Below are positions 25,635 through 36,360 of a DNA stretch of 64,000 bases, in pieces. The DNA comes from Alnus glutinosa (lineage: Eukaryota; Streptophyta; Magnoliopsida; Fagales; Betulaceae): assembly GCF_958979055.1 (NCBI RefSeq), contig NC_084897.1, forward strand, positions 26,031,128 to 26,095,127, read 5' to 3'. Each line of letters starts with the position of its first letter. The stretch's first letter is position 1. Below the pieces are notes generated by a model, which was not told the DNA's origin, made no database searches, and worked only from the letters and a program-made list of their open reading frames with translations. The position numbers and the translations under genes are program-made.

Positions 25635-26301
25635 ATCTTTTATTTTATTTAAATGCTACTGTAATGGGCTAGTATATTGGGTTGGGCTTCTGGGTCACAA
25701 GACTCCAAATGGGCTACTATATTTGGGCAATTGGGTCAACCCACTTAATCGGGTCAGGCCTCTGGGTCTATGTATAGTGCTGGCCCAAACTAGGTCAGCC
25801 CACTTAAATGGCCCAAAACTGCATGGGTTTTAAAAAAACCCTACCCAAAAAATATATCCAACCCAAAAAACTTTAATGGGTCGAAACCCTACCCAGTCAT
25901 CAACCAACCCGACCCGTAATGTTCCAGATGGGTTGAAAACCCTAAAAATGGAACCCTAGCCGCCACCCCTTTATGAAAATACCCATATCAAGATTACAAC
26001 AACTCAAAATTAGGCAGTATATCACAATACACAGAATAGTGATAAAACAAAAAGTAGTTATATCAAATTTATGGGTTTTCACAAACAGTACGTGAACAAC
26101 AAATATTCACAAAATAATCGCTAATACATTTCTATCATGTCACAAAAGACGAAATATTGCTCAAACAAAGTGAACAATACCAAATAGAATATACTTGATT
26201 CAATATTGATAACCAATAAAAAATACTTGATTCAATATTGATAACGCATAGTAAAATTATACGCTAAGCAAAATAGCACAGATGATGGCTCTGATACCAC
26301 A

Positions 26302-26784
26302 TGTTAGAAATAATTAAATAAAAATTATTTCTTTAACCTAACATGCGCAGCGGAAAACAAATAAGACAGGATTCAGGCTTACCTCTAGCCATATTTGCTC
26401 AAACTTTTCCACGATCCATCTGAAGAACAAGAAAAGATTATTTGAGGGATCTTCTAACCTATGCCTATTGCTTGATGGCTGTACTGATGGTGTACACAGG
26501 CACTCTATTTATAGGCTAGGTTAGGGACCCTCAAATGGTAAACACCGTATTGTTTCCTTCCATCAAGGAAACAATATTGTTAATTGATTTTTAAAATCAA
26601 TTAACCGATTCCATATTTACGGTAATCTAAATTAATAGAAATAACCATAATACCGATTCCATATTTACGGTGATCTAAATTAATAGAAATAATCATAATA
26701 CCGTATATGTTTATTAAAAAATAATAAATATAGCAAACACCGTAAATGTGATATAAAGGTCACATAAGGGAATAATATTTTACA
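26302..26784 (-). repeat. Right LTR of the copia element (5' LTR in element orientation)
   Basis: Same length as the left LTR, starting TGTTAGAAATAATT and ending TTTTACA. It carries the same 48-bp internal duplication. It is adjacent to the primer-binding site, which fixes the element's minus orientation. Confidence 0.92.
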
Positions 26785-27859
26785 ATGATTACATTGTGAT
26801 ATTTTTGAAAAGCCTTGTGCGGCTGTAGCAATGCATGGAAAGTGGAAAGCAATTCAACTGGAAGATTCAGCCCACTTTATTGAAAAGAGGTGTCCCACTT
26901 GATTTGTGGCTGAAATCAAAAAGCCACCAATTTTGAAGAAGGCAAGAGGCGTGGGTCCATTTGTTTCTCCTGGGATGGGAAATTGTTCTTCAACTCCAAA
27001 TTATTAAAAGACCTTTATCCGTGATTAAAGCTCTTTTTAAGATTTTGATAAACTCTATTCAACTATCAATAGTTTAATTGTGTTTTTTTTTTAAAGATTT
27101 TTATTTTGGGCATTGATGATTGTATAACTATGAGAATTGTATTTTTGTAATTAGTTTTAATATTATATAAATCATGATGAAATGTTTATCTTTTCTATAA
27201 GAAAGCATTTTATTTTGATTGTGCGCAAATTATATTTATTGTTCAAAAGATGATAAATGTAATGGTTATGCAATAGTATTATTTGAACATGCAACAAGAG
27301 GTTTTGATAGTTCTGACCTAGGTTAGACAAGTCATACTACACCTTAAATTAGTATAATTTAGGTATATGATTTGTACTAATCCTAAGATGAGCTACACTT
27401 AATTATTGTTTGTTTGTAACTAAGTTAATAAATTTGATAATCCATGCTTAGGGTGGACAGATCGTGCTACACCCTAACTTAGGTAGACGATCTGTGCTAG
27501 TCAAAGATGGGTTACACTTATTTGTTGATGATGGTATTTTCTTGACACTTTGTTGTGTGTTTGACAACCATACACAAGTAATATAATGCCTAAAATGAAT
27601 GTCTCATGTTAATATGATAGCCACTGGTACAAGATTAGTGGTGAAATCAATTCCTTATTTTCCATCTTATTAAGTTCAAATTTAATTTATTTTTCAGCAT
27701 TTAATTTTAGTTGTTAGTTTATAAACAAAAATCACAAAAATATCACTTTCTAAGGGATAAATTAGAATTGATTTTATTAAGGCTTGATAGATGTAACCGA
27801 CCAATATAAACACTATCCTACAGTGATTCGTGCTATTACGAGTAGTATTATTATTAAAA

Positions 27860-28036
27860 TAATGATTCAATGCCACCTAAATATACAACTTTTCACCACC
27901 TTGCCTATGTGGCAAGGTGGTCCCCCACTACTTTTTGAGTTTTTTTATTTTTTAAAAATAAATTAAAGTGGATGACCAACTTGTCACATAGACAAGGTGG
28001 TAAAAAGTTGTATATTTAGGTGGTAGTGAATCATTA
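27860..28036. mobile_element. MITE, TAATGATTCA termini, copy 1
   Basis: About 177 bp with inverted ends TAATGATTCAATGCCACCTAAATAT / TATTTAGGTGGTAGTGAATCATTA and inner complementary words CACCTTGCCTATGTGGC / ACATAGACAAGGTGG. A second copy is at 39905-40081 and a weaker relative at 40210-40380. Confidence 0.75.
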
Positions 28037-28049
28037 CTCTTATTATTAT

Positions 28050-28194
28050 GAGAAGTGATTGTTACACTTCAAGTGTACAACACTTTCACTCTCTCAAGAC
28101 ACATGAAGTGGGGTCCACAGTGTGTGTGGAACCCACTTCATGTGTCTTGAGGGAGTGAAGGTGTTGTGTGGCTGAAGTGTTTTTATCATTTCCG
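28050..28194. mobile_element. MITE, GAGAAGTG termini, strongly palindromic
   Basis: The arms AAGACACATGAAGTGG and CCACTTCATGTGTCTT lie near the centre, with outer arms GAGAAGTGATTGTTACACTTC and its imperfect complement. Flanking TATTATTAT on both sides could be a 9-bp duplication, but it is low complexity and so only suggestive. Confidence 0.7.
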
Positions 28195-28688
28195 TATTAT
28201 TATTGAAGTACAAAATGACTACATAAGGGGTAATGCGACGTTAGGATGTAGGTAAATGTGAGTAGAATGTGGGTGTAAGCTAGCCTAGCATTTCTCTTCA
28301 TACTGAGCTAGAGTCGGTTCCATGATGTGTACAAGTTTGTTAATCTGCCAAACTTACGTTTGTTAATCACAATTAATAAGTTTGTTAAGTCAGTTATTGG
28401 ATAGGCTTGCGTTGCATACTATTATAATCCTTATCTTTTGGAATTTGCAATTCAAATCTACCAAAGTTTCAATTTTGGCTTAATTATGATAAGGCTCATG
28501 AAGTCTCTCACTTGGTATGAACCACCAAAAATACTTATTTTATTTTATTTTATTTTTTTGAGGAAACCAAAAATACTTATTAGAAACTGAAAGAAGCACG
28601 TAAATACTTATTAATAATCTACAGACATGTTTTTATTGTTTGTTTTGGGTTACTAATTCCTTTTTGTTTTATGAATAATTCATTTGAG

Positions 28689-29296
28689 GTCAAAATACTC
28701 TGCCACTTGCACCACGACCGCGACCACCTCAAGGCTGTTTTCCACGTTTCTCCAAGGATTAGGAAGCTGTAAGTTCTTTCTCTCTCTCTATCTGTAGTGT
28801 GTTTATGGATATAGAATTTGAGAGCGGTCTCAATCAACCCGCTCTCGATCAGTAGGTATTTACATAAGTATACATTATCATTTATCGAGGCTCTCTCACA
28901 TTTATAATCAATCGGAGTGGATCAAGTGTGATTGTGCATGTGATGTGATCAGGTTGTGCTTGCAAAGCGAGTCCACTTTAATTATGTAACTCCCGATGCC
29001 TTTCATGTGACCGCACCGCCACCGGTACAGCAGTTGCCTCTCGATGACAGGTATCTATAAATCTCAAACTTGAAGTAATTATGTCCTCGTTAATTTTCTC
29101 CTTCATTTAATTACCGTACCCTTTGAAATGGTCTTCGATTTGCAGCATGTATATGGAAGAAAGGGAGGCAATTGCAAGAAAGAGAATGAAGGGGGGAGAT
29201 TACTTGAGCTTTGAGCCTTTATTCGGATGGTGGCCGGACATCAACAGATCGATGGCAACCCACCTAGCTAGTTATACTTATACATGGTCTCCTTAA
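28689..29296 (+). pseudogene. F-box pseudogene D (module 1, second copy)
   Basis: Exons 2, 3 and 4 align with copy C: 28689-28768, 28953-29050 and 29146-29296. Exon 1 is missing. The flank jumps from GCACGTAAATACTT straight to the intron 1 text AATCTACAGA, whereas copy C has about 170 bp there holding the start codon and exon 1. Exon 2 is also one base short (AGGAAGCT versus AGGGAAGCT in C), so it would shift the frame even if expressed. The F-box half that remains reads VKILCHLHHDRDHLKAVFHVS. Exon 3 keeps a good acceptor (GATCAG). Exon 4 encodes a tail beginning MYMEEREAIARKR, unlike the parent gene. Confidence 0.85.
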
Positions 29297-29468
29297 TATA
29301 TAAAGAGATCGATCTAGTAGTAAATTAAGTGTGCATGGTTGGGACTCTTTTAATATTGATAGAGATTTAATCGTCGGACCATGATTTCGATAGAATAATG
29401 CTTATCTTGTGAGAGATCCTTATCTTGATAAAGCTTATTTTATTAGTTTAATTAGAGATTAGAGTAAG

Positions 29469-29957
29469 AGCATTTTTAGTAGCCTCACCAAATTTTAGTC
29501 ACCAAAATAATTAAAAATCACTTTTTTCTATTCTGGTGAGCCACTTTATTAAAATTCCCTCAGCAGTCTCACCATTTTAACTAGTCAATATTCACTATTC
29601 CATTTAAATAATAATTTTTTCATATTTATTTATTTTTTTCTCTATATAATCTTTTTACAAAAAATCATTCATATCCATGAAATAAGGACATTATCGTGTG
29701 AGAGATGGGAAATGGGAGAAGAAAATGAGAGAAAAAAGGAAAAAAGTGTGCTACTCATGTGAGAGAGAAAGGTGAAACAAAATTTGGTGAGTGAGTTGTT
29801 GAGTGAAAATGCCTCATCTAATTTGGTTAGTAATTTCAGTCATCAAATTTTTTTGGTTAAAATGGTGAGGCTGCTGTGAGTGATTTTTCAGGATTTTCAT
29901 CAAATTGACTCACCAAAATAGCTAAAAAAGTATTTTGGTGAGGCTACTAGGAATGCT
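29469..29957. mobile_element. hAT-like non-autonomous element inserted next to pseudogene D
   Basis: The termini AGCATTTTTAGTAGCCTCACC and GGTGAGGCTACTAGGAATGCT are inverted repeats. The allelic position downstream of copy C (about 38488-38501) reads GAGTAAGGATTTAG with no insertion, giving an empty site. The flanking duplication is degraded. No coding capacity. Confidence 0.75.
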
Positions 29958-30177
29958 CAAAGGATTTAGTCCAACTCTAATTGAGCACAACACGTGATCC
30001 ATACCTGAACGACTCTGGTTTTGATGGGGACAGTGACGGAGATGCCGGAATAACAAAAAAAAAAAAAAACGAACCCCCGATTTGCTTTCAACGAAGAAAA
30101 CGGGAAAAAAAAAAATGTGATGGCAGATAGAGGTATTGCCACATCAAAGTGTGAAAAGTGAGTGTAAAAAAAAAATA

Positions 30178-30303
30178 GGGAAATGATACTTACACTCTTG
30201 GAGATGGGCCTCACCTCAATGTATTTTGTTGTTGTACCATTGTTGTACATTTGGAGTGTTTTGATCATTTCTAAAAAAAATAAGTGTAAGTATAGCATTT
30301 TTT
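30178..30303. mobile_element. Small MITE, GGGAAATGATAC termini
   Basis: The ends GGGAAATGATACTTACACTC and AAGTGTAAGTATAGCATTTTTT form an inverted repeat around about 126 bp. It sits in the short spacer between modules 1 and 2. Non-coding. Confidence 0.55.
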
Positions 30304-30398
30304 TCATTTACAAATTGACGTGAAAAGGTTAAAATTAGAGACACGTGGAAAGGTATCTGAAGCTGTTTGCGCTTTTTGAGCTTATTGGTACGGTGGCC

Positions 30399-30716
30399 AT
30401 GGCAGTTCCAGAGTGCGGAGACATGATCAGAGTCATCGAGACAACAATGGTTCAAAGCGATTTAAAGAAGATTCCAAAAGGAGAGAGGACCGTAGAAGGA
30501 CTACTTGTTAGAGAAAGTGGAGGCGAGACATTAAGATGGCTGTATCCCATATATATATATAATACGTGTAGAGCTTTTTGGACCGACACCACTACAACTA
30601 GTTTGCGACACGAAAACCAACCAGATCACGAAGCTTCTTGTGTCTTTCTGTCTTTAGCAAGATCAGCTAGGGTTAGGGCTGTTAAAGAAACAAAGATGTT
30701 CCCGAAATACCTATAA
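30399..30716 (+). CDS. Unassigned short ORF, module 2 copy
   Basis: Open from an ATG at 30345 (and an inner ATG at 30399, the one shared with module 1) to a stop at 30716. The conserved part is MAVPECGDMIRVIETTMVQ, KKIPKGERTVEGLLVRESGG, then the frame continues past the point where the module 1 copy stops. The part after about 30560 includes a TATATA microsatellite and is probably not conserved coding. No known family is recognised; see the module 1 copy at 12646 for the in-frame indel argument. Confidence 0.35.
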   Translation: MAVPECGDMIRVIETTMVQSDLKKIPKGERTVEGLLVRESGGETLRWLYPIYIYNTCRAFWTDTTTTSLRHENQPDHEASCVFLSLARSARVRAVKETKMFPKYL

Positions 30717-31199
30717 AATAGTCATATCAAAACACTTTTTAATTCAAAAATAATAAATAGTCCAAAACAGTAGTATATTATGCTTGTGTACGTATTTTCT
30801 TTTTTCCAGTAGTATATTTTGATGCATCAATCTTTGCGTTTTGGGCCATAAGTTATGGTAGAACAGTTTTTGATGCGGTGACTAGATAGTTCCAATCTAA
30901 TCTCCCATGAATCAATTCATGCAAAGAAGAGAAGACTAGGCAAAGAGATTGTCGGGATGTGCTTGCCGAAAATAGCTTCGACGTCTATGTCAAATATAGC
31001 TCAAATATGAAAGACGACAAAGACTTAGAGAAAATTTCTATACTTATTAAGAATCCTAGCTCATACCTCGGTTAAGTTTTGTTTATACTTTATATAGGAG
31101 CCTTGCGACAGTTGTAGCCATGATGGCTAATTGTCTTACCCCTGAGGCCTTTTGACTGAGAAATTTTCTTAAGGGGCAAAGTTGAAATACAATACCAGA

Positions 31200-32090
31200 A
31201 AGAATTCGTACATTTCCCTATCACCGGCATTCTGGAGACAGAGGCCTCCTTACAATCAGGCAATCAGTCAATAAATCTTCTCGATCGTCCTTCTTTTAAT
31301 GAAGGCTGGAATTTGTTTTTTTGGCAAGGCTGGACTTAAATATAGTAGTTCGAGGTTGTTGGGAGCTATTTTGTATTTTTTTTTTTGAAATTTTCTCTAT
31401 ATTTAGAAAATGAACCATTCAAGTTCCATGGATAATGAACCATGTCGTATTATTGGCTGCTGTCAAACACCTATGAGTATGTTTTTTCCCCTGTTTCGCT
31501 CCTGGCCCCATGTGTGAGAATATTTGCACGATCTCATTAAATAACACAAAGGGCAAGGTACCTGGTCAAAATTTAATCCTTCTCAGTCAACCTTCCAAGC
31601 CCACATGCATGTTTCCTCCCATCGCCGTATTTTTGTTCTCTCCGGTTTAAATGAATTTTTCGTTCTTATAAAAATGAAGACAAAATTGTTTATAAACAAT
31701 TTTATCCACATTTTTACGAGGACAAAATACTTGAATGGGAGAGAATCCGTTTCCCCATCACTGGCATTCTCGAGGCGGAGGCCTACTTACAATCAAGCAA
31801 TATTCATCGGTCTTATTATTCATGAAAGACTGGCCTTTATCCCCGCTAGTCAAGATATATATTATTATCAATCTTTCCTTAAAGGTATTCTTTAACTGAA
31901 AGGCTGGAAAGGAAAGGAAAGTTAGCCAGAGCTAACAATCGTGCGCACTTAATTATTGTTAGAATGAGCATCTTTTAACTATTCACTTGAAAGCATTCCA
32001 CCCATTCCATTTGCCTCTTTTTCATTAATCTTTTTAGGATCCTCCTGTTTTGTAGTTTTCCTGTAAGAAAGTCCACCAAGAAATGATTGA
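31200..32090 (+). other. Duplicated non-coding upstream region of F-box gene B
   Basis: Homologous to 14206-15000. A part of the block (ATCACCGGCATTCTGGAG, then CAATCAGGCAATCAGTCAATA) occurs at 31214 and again, diverged, at 31758, so this copy has a partial internal duplication plus a 60-70 bp AT-rich insertion near 31645-31715. No coding frame is conserved. Confidence 0.5.
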
Positions 32091-32187
32091 AGCACCACAA
32101 ATGACCATTTCTTGCAGCACAAGTAAAACAAGAGGAGCCCACTTGTCGTCACTTTACGAGAGACTAGTGATCGACCCCGGCCCATCC

Positions 32188-32195
32188 TATAAGAA
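32188..32195 (+). promoter_or_regulatory. TATA-like box, F-box gene B
   Basis: TATAAGAA, aligned with TATAAAAA of gene A, lies 113 nt upstream of the ATG. The intervening leader (CCCTCTCCAGAATC...GGATC) is shared by both genes. Confidence 0.45.
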
Positions 32196-32300
32196 TACGA
32201 ACCCGCGTGATTTTTGGATCTCGTACCCTCTCCAGAATCAAAGGATCGATCATTTTCCAAACGGAGAAACCCTAGCTCTGTTCCGGTGTTAATTCGAACA

Positions 32301-33073
32301 ATGTCGGGGACACAGTCGGAGTCACCGCTCGAGTCACTTCCAATGGAGTTGCAGGTATTTGCTTGTTTATCTGTAATCATTAAAATATCTTGGATATGTT
32401 TTCCTTTGCGTATCTTCCTTGAACAGAGACAGGTTAGGCTGCCAACGCTTTAGGACTAGTGGCCTAGCTGTTGGTCATATCCCATATGCCATGGGCCATG
32501 CACGGTCCAGAATCAGCTCCAATGCTTCCATTTTGTCCAAACTTGAAGAAAAAGAAGACATTTTCCGACGAAAGCCCCCTCTTCAAGGCCAACTGCATTC
32601 CACAGTTTATGAGCCAATATTGCACTAACCAACGGGTAGTGCAGCCTCGGGCCTATGAAGTTGCCCACTAGCGTTTTCAACTATTCTCCCACTCCTTACA
32701 ACCAGCCACTGTAAAACCCTTCGGTGGTACAACTCGTACCCTGCCCCCCTCTTCCGAAGGGCGAATGTAATTCAGGGGATTTACCTAGATACTTTGGTAA
32801 TTTTGAGATATATATAGAATGGTTGAGAATTATAAAATTGTAAACTTGGAACTTAAGGATGGAGCTCTTTCTAATTATAAGCTCTCTTCAAGATGCTATA
32901 TATATGCGTTTTTTTTTCTCCCTTTTTGGTGTGTTTTTATTTCTATGTTTTGAGTTTCTAATTCCTTATTGTTTCATGAATTTCAGGATAAAATGATTTG
33001 CCAGTACTTGTGTCACGACCAACTGAAGGATGTTTTTCATGTTTCTAAAAGAATTAGAGAAGCTGTAAGTTCA

Positions 33074-33104
<31 letters not shown>

Positions 33105-33492
33105 GGTGTGTGATTTTGCGTTAATCATGGATGGTTCTGTTTATGCTACTGCTGGCAGGTTTTGCGTGCAAAGCAAAACCACTTTGATTATAAAACTCCG
33201 CGCCGGTCCGATCGTGTGAGCACGCCGCCGGCGGAACACTCGTCTCTTCAGAGGTAGTTAATTAATCTCAAACTTTGAAATGATCTTCTTTTTCTCCCTC
33301 GTTTCCCTTTGAAATTAATGATCTTTAATTATCTGCAGCATGAGAAATGGAACCCCACCAGCACCAAGGCGTCCCCCGCCACGTTCTCGTCTCAATTTTT
33401 CTGATCAGCCCCTAAGCGAATCCTTGCCTCTCTATCGAGCTCTATCATATGAGGATGAGTTAAGCCAGGCCGTAGCTCGGTTTAAACTTTAA
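32301..33492 (+). CDS. Compact F-box protein B (126 aa), At4g35930-like
   Basis: Four exons: 32301-32354, 32987-33064, 33159-33253 and 33339-33492 (381 nt). Exons 1-3 have the same lengths as in gene A, and splice sites are intact. The F-box is more diverged (LESLPMELQDKMICQYLCHD), with LQDK in place of LLVK, which might weaken SKP1 binding. Exon 3 keeps HFDYKTP. Exon 4 reads TPPAPRRPPPRSRLNFS, then PLSESLPLYRALSYEDELSQ. The latter aligns with the parent's PLCKSLASNRVLFYEDELCH, so B lost about 30 parental residues in the middle of exon 4, and A lost a further 15. This makes B the better guide to the ancestral compact form. It probably encodes a small SCF adaptor; this is inferred from the F-box alone. 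Confidence 0.78.
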
Positions 33493-33926
33493 TTTGCATG
33501 TTGATGTAATATGCTTCTCCTTTTTGTCCTTCTCTCGTCCTCCATTATATGATATCACAGATTTAATGCTAATTTTTAAAAATTGGAGGACGAAAAAAGG
33601 ACAGAATAAGGAAATGAATAATTTCTCTTTTTCTTTTCAGTTTCTAATTAAGTATCGCGTGTAACGTGTCTGTTGATGTCTCGGTGTATATGAGGATGAG
33701 TTAAGCCATGGCTGTTGCTCGGATTAAACTTCGTTGATGTAATATCCGTCTCCTTTTTGTCCTTCTCTCGTCCTCCATTATATATATGATATTACAGATT
33801 TGATGATAATTTTTAAAAATAGGAGGACGAAAAAAGGACAAAATAAGGAAATGAATAATTTCTCTTTTTCTTTTTAGTTTCTACGTATCGCGTGTAACGT
33901 GTTCGTTGATGTCTCGGTGTATATTT
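33450..33926 (+). repeat. Tandem duplication of the 3' end of F-box gene B
   Basis: A unit of about 240 bp holding the last codons (GAGGATGAGTTAAGCCA) and the 3' UTR to CTCGGTGTATAT is repeated directly at 33691. The second copy is frameshifted relative to the coding frame (CCATGGCTG) and lies after the stop, so it is not coding. A third, partial copy of the UTR part is at 36540-36830, pushed away by insertions. Confidence 0.8.
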
Positions 33927-34412
33927 CAGCTCCATGTCCTTCTCCCATCCTCTATTATATGGCGTCACAAGTTTAATTATATCTGAGGACGACGGCGTCC
34001 ATGGCTGGCATTCTCCGGCAATTTTTCAGGGTTTCTTGGCTTGAAGAAGCTTATCACTCATTGCATTTTTCAGCATTAGTTTCTACTGGTGTACAATTTT
34101 GAACTCTGGCAATTTTTATTTATTTTTTTTTTTTTTTATAAAAAGAGAACATTATTGAACAGAGAAAGGTGATGCATTTGCATTTACTTCTACCCAGCCG
34201 ACACTGGGGCATCCTTGCTTTCTACCCACCGGACACAAAAGATTATTCTTAAGAATTTTCCGTCTCTACCTGAATAATTTTTTACCTACAGAAGCTGCTT
34301 GTATTTTCTATGAAGATATAAATTGAAAAACTATGATTGGCGCAAAAAAGGCTGAAAAAAACCCTAGAGTCCCAGCTAGTGGACCGAGAAAAACCTGTAG
34401 TAGAAGAATTTT
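33927..34412. other. Spacer with T-run and unplaced sequence
   Basis: No gene. It contains a T-rich run near 34118-34138 and AT-rich text of unknown origin that is absent from module 1. Confidence 0.4.
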
Positions 34413-34787
34413 GGGATTAGGATCCCCTCAAATTCCCTTTGACATTTGAGATCTCAAATTCTTAAATCCTAACCATCATTTAAATCTAACAGTTCACATT
34501 CAACATGAAATAAATGTTAAATAAATTCAAAACAAACTTATAAAGATAGAGACAGAAATGCCCTTCGAGTTCCACTGCCCTTCACCATCTTCGTTTGAAC
34601 ACCAACCGAGCACAACTTCGACCCCGATCACCGACGAGCTACCGAAACCATTAGAAACACATGCACCCCAACCCACCAAACCCACGTCGGTGTGCATGAG
34701 TTTTCGGCCAGACCAACGAAACCCATGCACACCTGTGTGGGTTCCCGACACCAGTGTGGTTTCCGGCCGAATCTCTTAAAGGTGCAC

Positions 34788-34826
<39 letters not shown>

Positions 34827-35130
34827 AGAGATCCGGCCGGAATCCATGTCGCCGTCTTTGTCGGGAATTCGCCAGTCGTCAGGGGTCGAGGTTGTGGCTG
34901 GAGTCTCAGTCAACAGGATCTGACGGGCGATCGAACTAGTAGTGGGAAGACGGAGATGGTGAAGGGTGGTAGGACTAGAAGGGCATTTTCATCTCTGTCT
35001 TTATGAGTTTGTTTTGAATTCATTTAGCATTTATTTCATGTTGAATGTGAACTGTTAGATCTAAAAGATGGTTAGGATTTCAGAATTTGTGATCTCAAAT
35101 GTCAAAGGGAATTTGAGGGGATTCTGAACC
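34413..35130. mobile_element. Mutator-like TIR element carrying a GC-rich insert (Pack-MULE candidate)
   Basis: Inverted repeats of about 155 bp (34413-34570 and 34973-35130) share long words such as CCCCTCAAATTCCCTTTGAC and AACAGTTCACATTCAACATG. The inner 400 bp is far more GC-rich than the surroundings, open in more than one frame, and broken by a GA microsatellite at 34791-34823. A transposase is absent. Long TIRs with a foreign GC-rich core are typical of elements that captured host gene pieces. I do not recognise the source. The flanking 9-mers AAGAATTTT and AAGATGTTG match only partly. Confidence 0.65.
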
Positions 35131-36319
35131 AAGATGTTGTGCACCATCTTTCCCATGATTGCAGGCTACAGGTCTATGAAAACCTGCCCCGTGAAGCCTA
35201 CCCTTTTTGACTTAATGCAGCATCAAAAGAAAAGGACGGGACTTATGGGTCACGAGGCTAGAGTTCCATTGGCTTTGTAAAGGTAGCATGATAGGGATCT
35301 CATAGACCGGCCAGTAATTCCCTTGATATTTTGGCTAGGGAATAACTTCAATCCAGTCATAGCATAAATTAGGCAATTTTTGCCTTCTAATGAAAGGTTG
35401 ACACGTAAGCATGGATCCAAAAAATCAAATAGAAACAAAACAGACGGCCACTTCTTCAACGTATGCTAAAAAACAAAACACCATATGTTCTTCAACCTAT
35501 GCTAGTTCTCTTGACCGGTGAATCACCGCCCAAATCTAAACGTTGCCACCTCCCAAATTCGAACGCCGCCAACGCTGCCCAGGACCGAGCCAACCGCCCC
35601 CGACACTGCCCAGGCTCGAACCGAACGCTGTCGACGCTGCCTCCTCCACCAATCGTCGCCGCCCAATCGAAATGCTACCCAGGCCCAAACGCCGCCACCC
35701 ATTTTGCCCGGAACTTCTGAGAAAAACCCACACCGGTAACTCTCTGATGTGGGATTTTCTCTGTGTTCTCTCTCTCTCATTTTTTTTTCCGTCTCTCTCT
35801 AGATTTTTTATTTTATTTTTTACTTTTTTGTTTCTCTTCTATTAATTCATCTTCGGTCCCGATTATGGGAGGTTATGTAATATAATCTAAAGGAAACATT
35901 TTTTTTTTTTTTTTTTGTATAATCTAAAGAAAACAGAAATGCTAATATGCACACAAGGTGTATGATGAAATGCCTCACCCACACCAGTGGAGGAGCAGTG
36001 GATTGATTTGGGCAGATGGCATTGGCGACGGCTTTGGCGGCGTGGTCCAGTTCGGGCGGTGATTTGGCGACCAGTGGAAGTGCAGACGTGAATTGGGGCA
36101 GTTTCTTTTTTTTTAGAACACAAATATGTGAGTTGTGAGAGGGATTGGGTACTTCAGCATCATTTCATTTTTTTTTTTGCTGACGTGTCAAGTGATTATT
36201 AGTGAGCATAAACTCACTGTTTTCTGCTACTACCGTATAAAAGGGCTCTCTTTTGGCTATCAGAGAACGCTGGCCGCATCTTGGCCAACGTCCTCTTGCT
36301 TTTTTTCATTTTTTTAAGC

Positions 36320-36360
<41 letters not shown>

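Larger units (their letters stand above)
20224..26784 (-). mobile_element. Ty1/copia LTR retrotransposon, structurally complete but pol decayed
   Basis: Two 483-bp LTRs (20224-20706 and 26302-26784) are flanked by a perfect 5-bp duplication ATGAT (20219-20223, 26785-26789). On the minus strand a primer-binding site TGGTATCAGAGCCA, complementary to initiator tRNA-Met, sits two bases from the right-hand LTR (26286-26299). A purine tract AAGTGGGAGAA abuts the left-hand LTR (20707-20717). Pol remnants run in copia order: a zinc-knuckle-like patch near 23850, integrase near 22750-23300 (LNYLHIWGC, IYNPR), reverse transcriptase near 22000-22330 ([20 protein letters not shown], then VDAKTTFLN) and RNase H near 21400-21520 (CVDSRKSTLGYIF). 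Stops and frameshifts interrupt every domain, so it cannot encode its own machinery. Confidence 0.92.
18426..28296. mobile_element. Composite TIR element (Mutator-like termini), 9.9 kb, host of a copia insertion
   Basis: The left end GAGAAATGCTAGGC-TTACACCCAC and the right end (reverse complement GAGAAATGCTAGGCTAGCTTACACCCAC) form an inverted repeat of about 50 bp with small gaps. Flanking 9-mers TTCATATCG and TTCATACTG match at 7 of 9 positions, consistent with an aged 9-bp target-site duplication as in Mutator-like elements. Subtracting the nested copia (6.56 kb) and two MITEs leaves about 3 kb of non-coding sequence. Around 18850-18950 it contains AAGTTTGGGGGAG and TTTGGGACAATGTG, words I associate with 3' regions of Ty3-type retrotransposons. 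No transposase was found. It splits module 1. Confidence 0.6.
12600..29973 (+). repeat. Segmental duplication, module 1 (interrupted by a 9.9 kb transposon)
   Basis: The segments 12600-18417 and 28306-29973 align in order and orientation with module 2 at 30354-38505. Anchors: the short ORF (12646 / 30399); the noncoding block around 14290-14770 / 31430-31870; the compact F-box genes (15317 / 32301); the ATGGCTGCAAGGGGAGGGAG block (18268 / 36859); and the second F-box copies (28689 / 37728). The modules are a head-to-tail tandem pair about 380 bp apart. Each carries private insertions, so most transposon activity followed the duplication. Confidence 0.85.

Noticed and set aside
35463..35845. 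Proline/arginine-rich frames on both strands
   Set aside because: Low-complexity GC-rich repeat text gives simultaneous open frames on both strands. The matching interval of module 1 lacks it, so it is an insertion and not a conserved gene.
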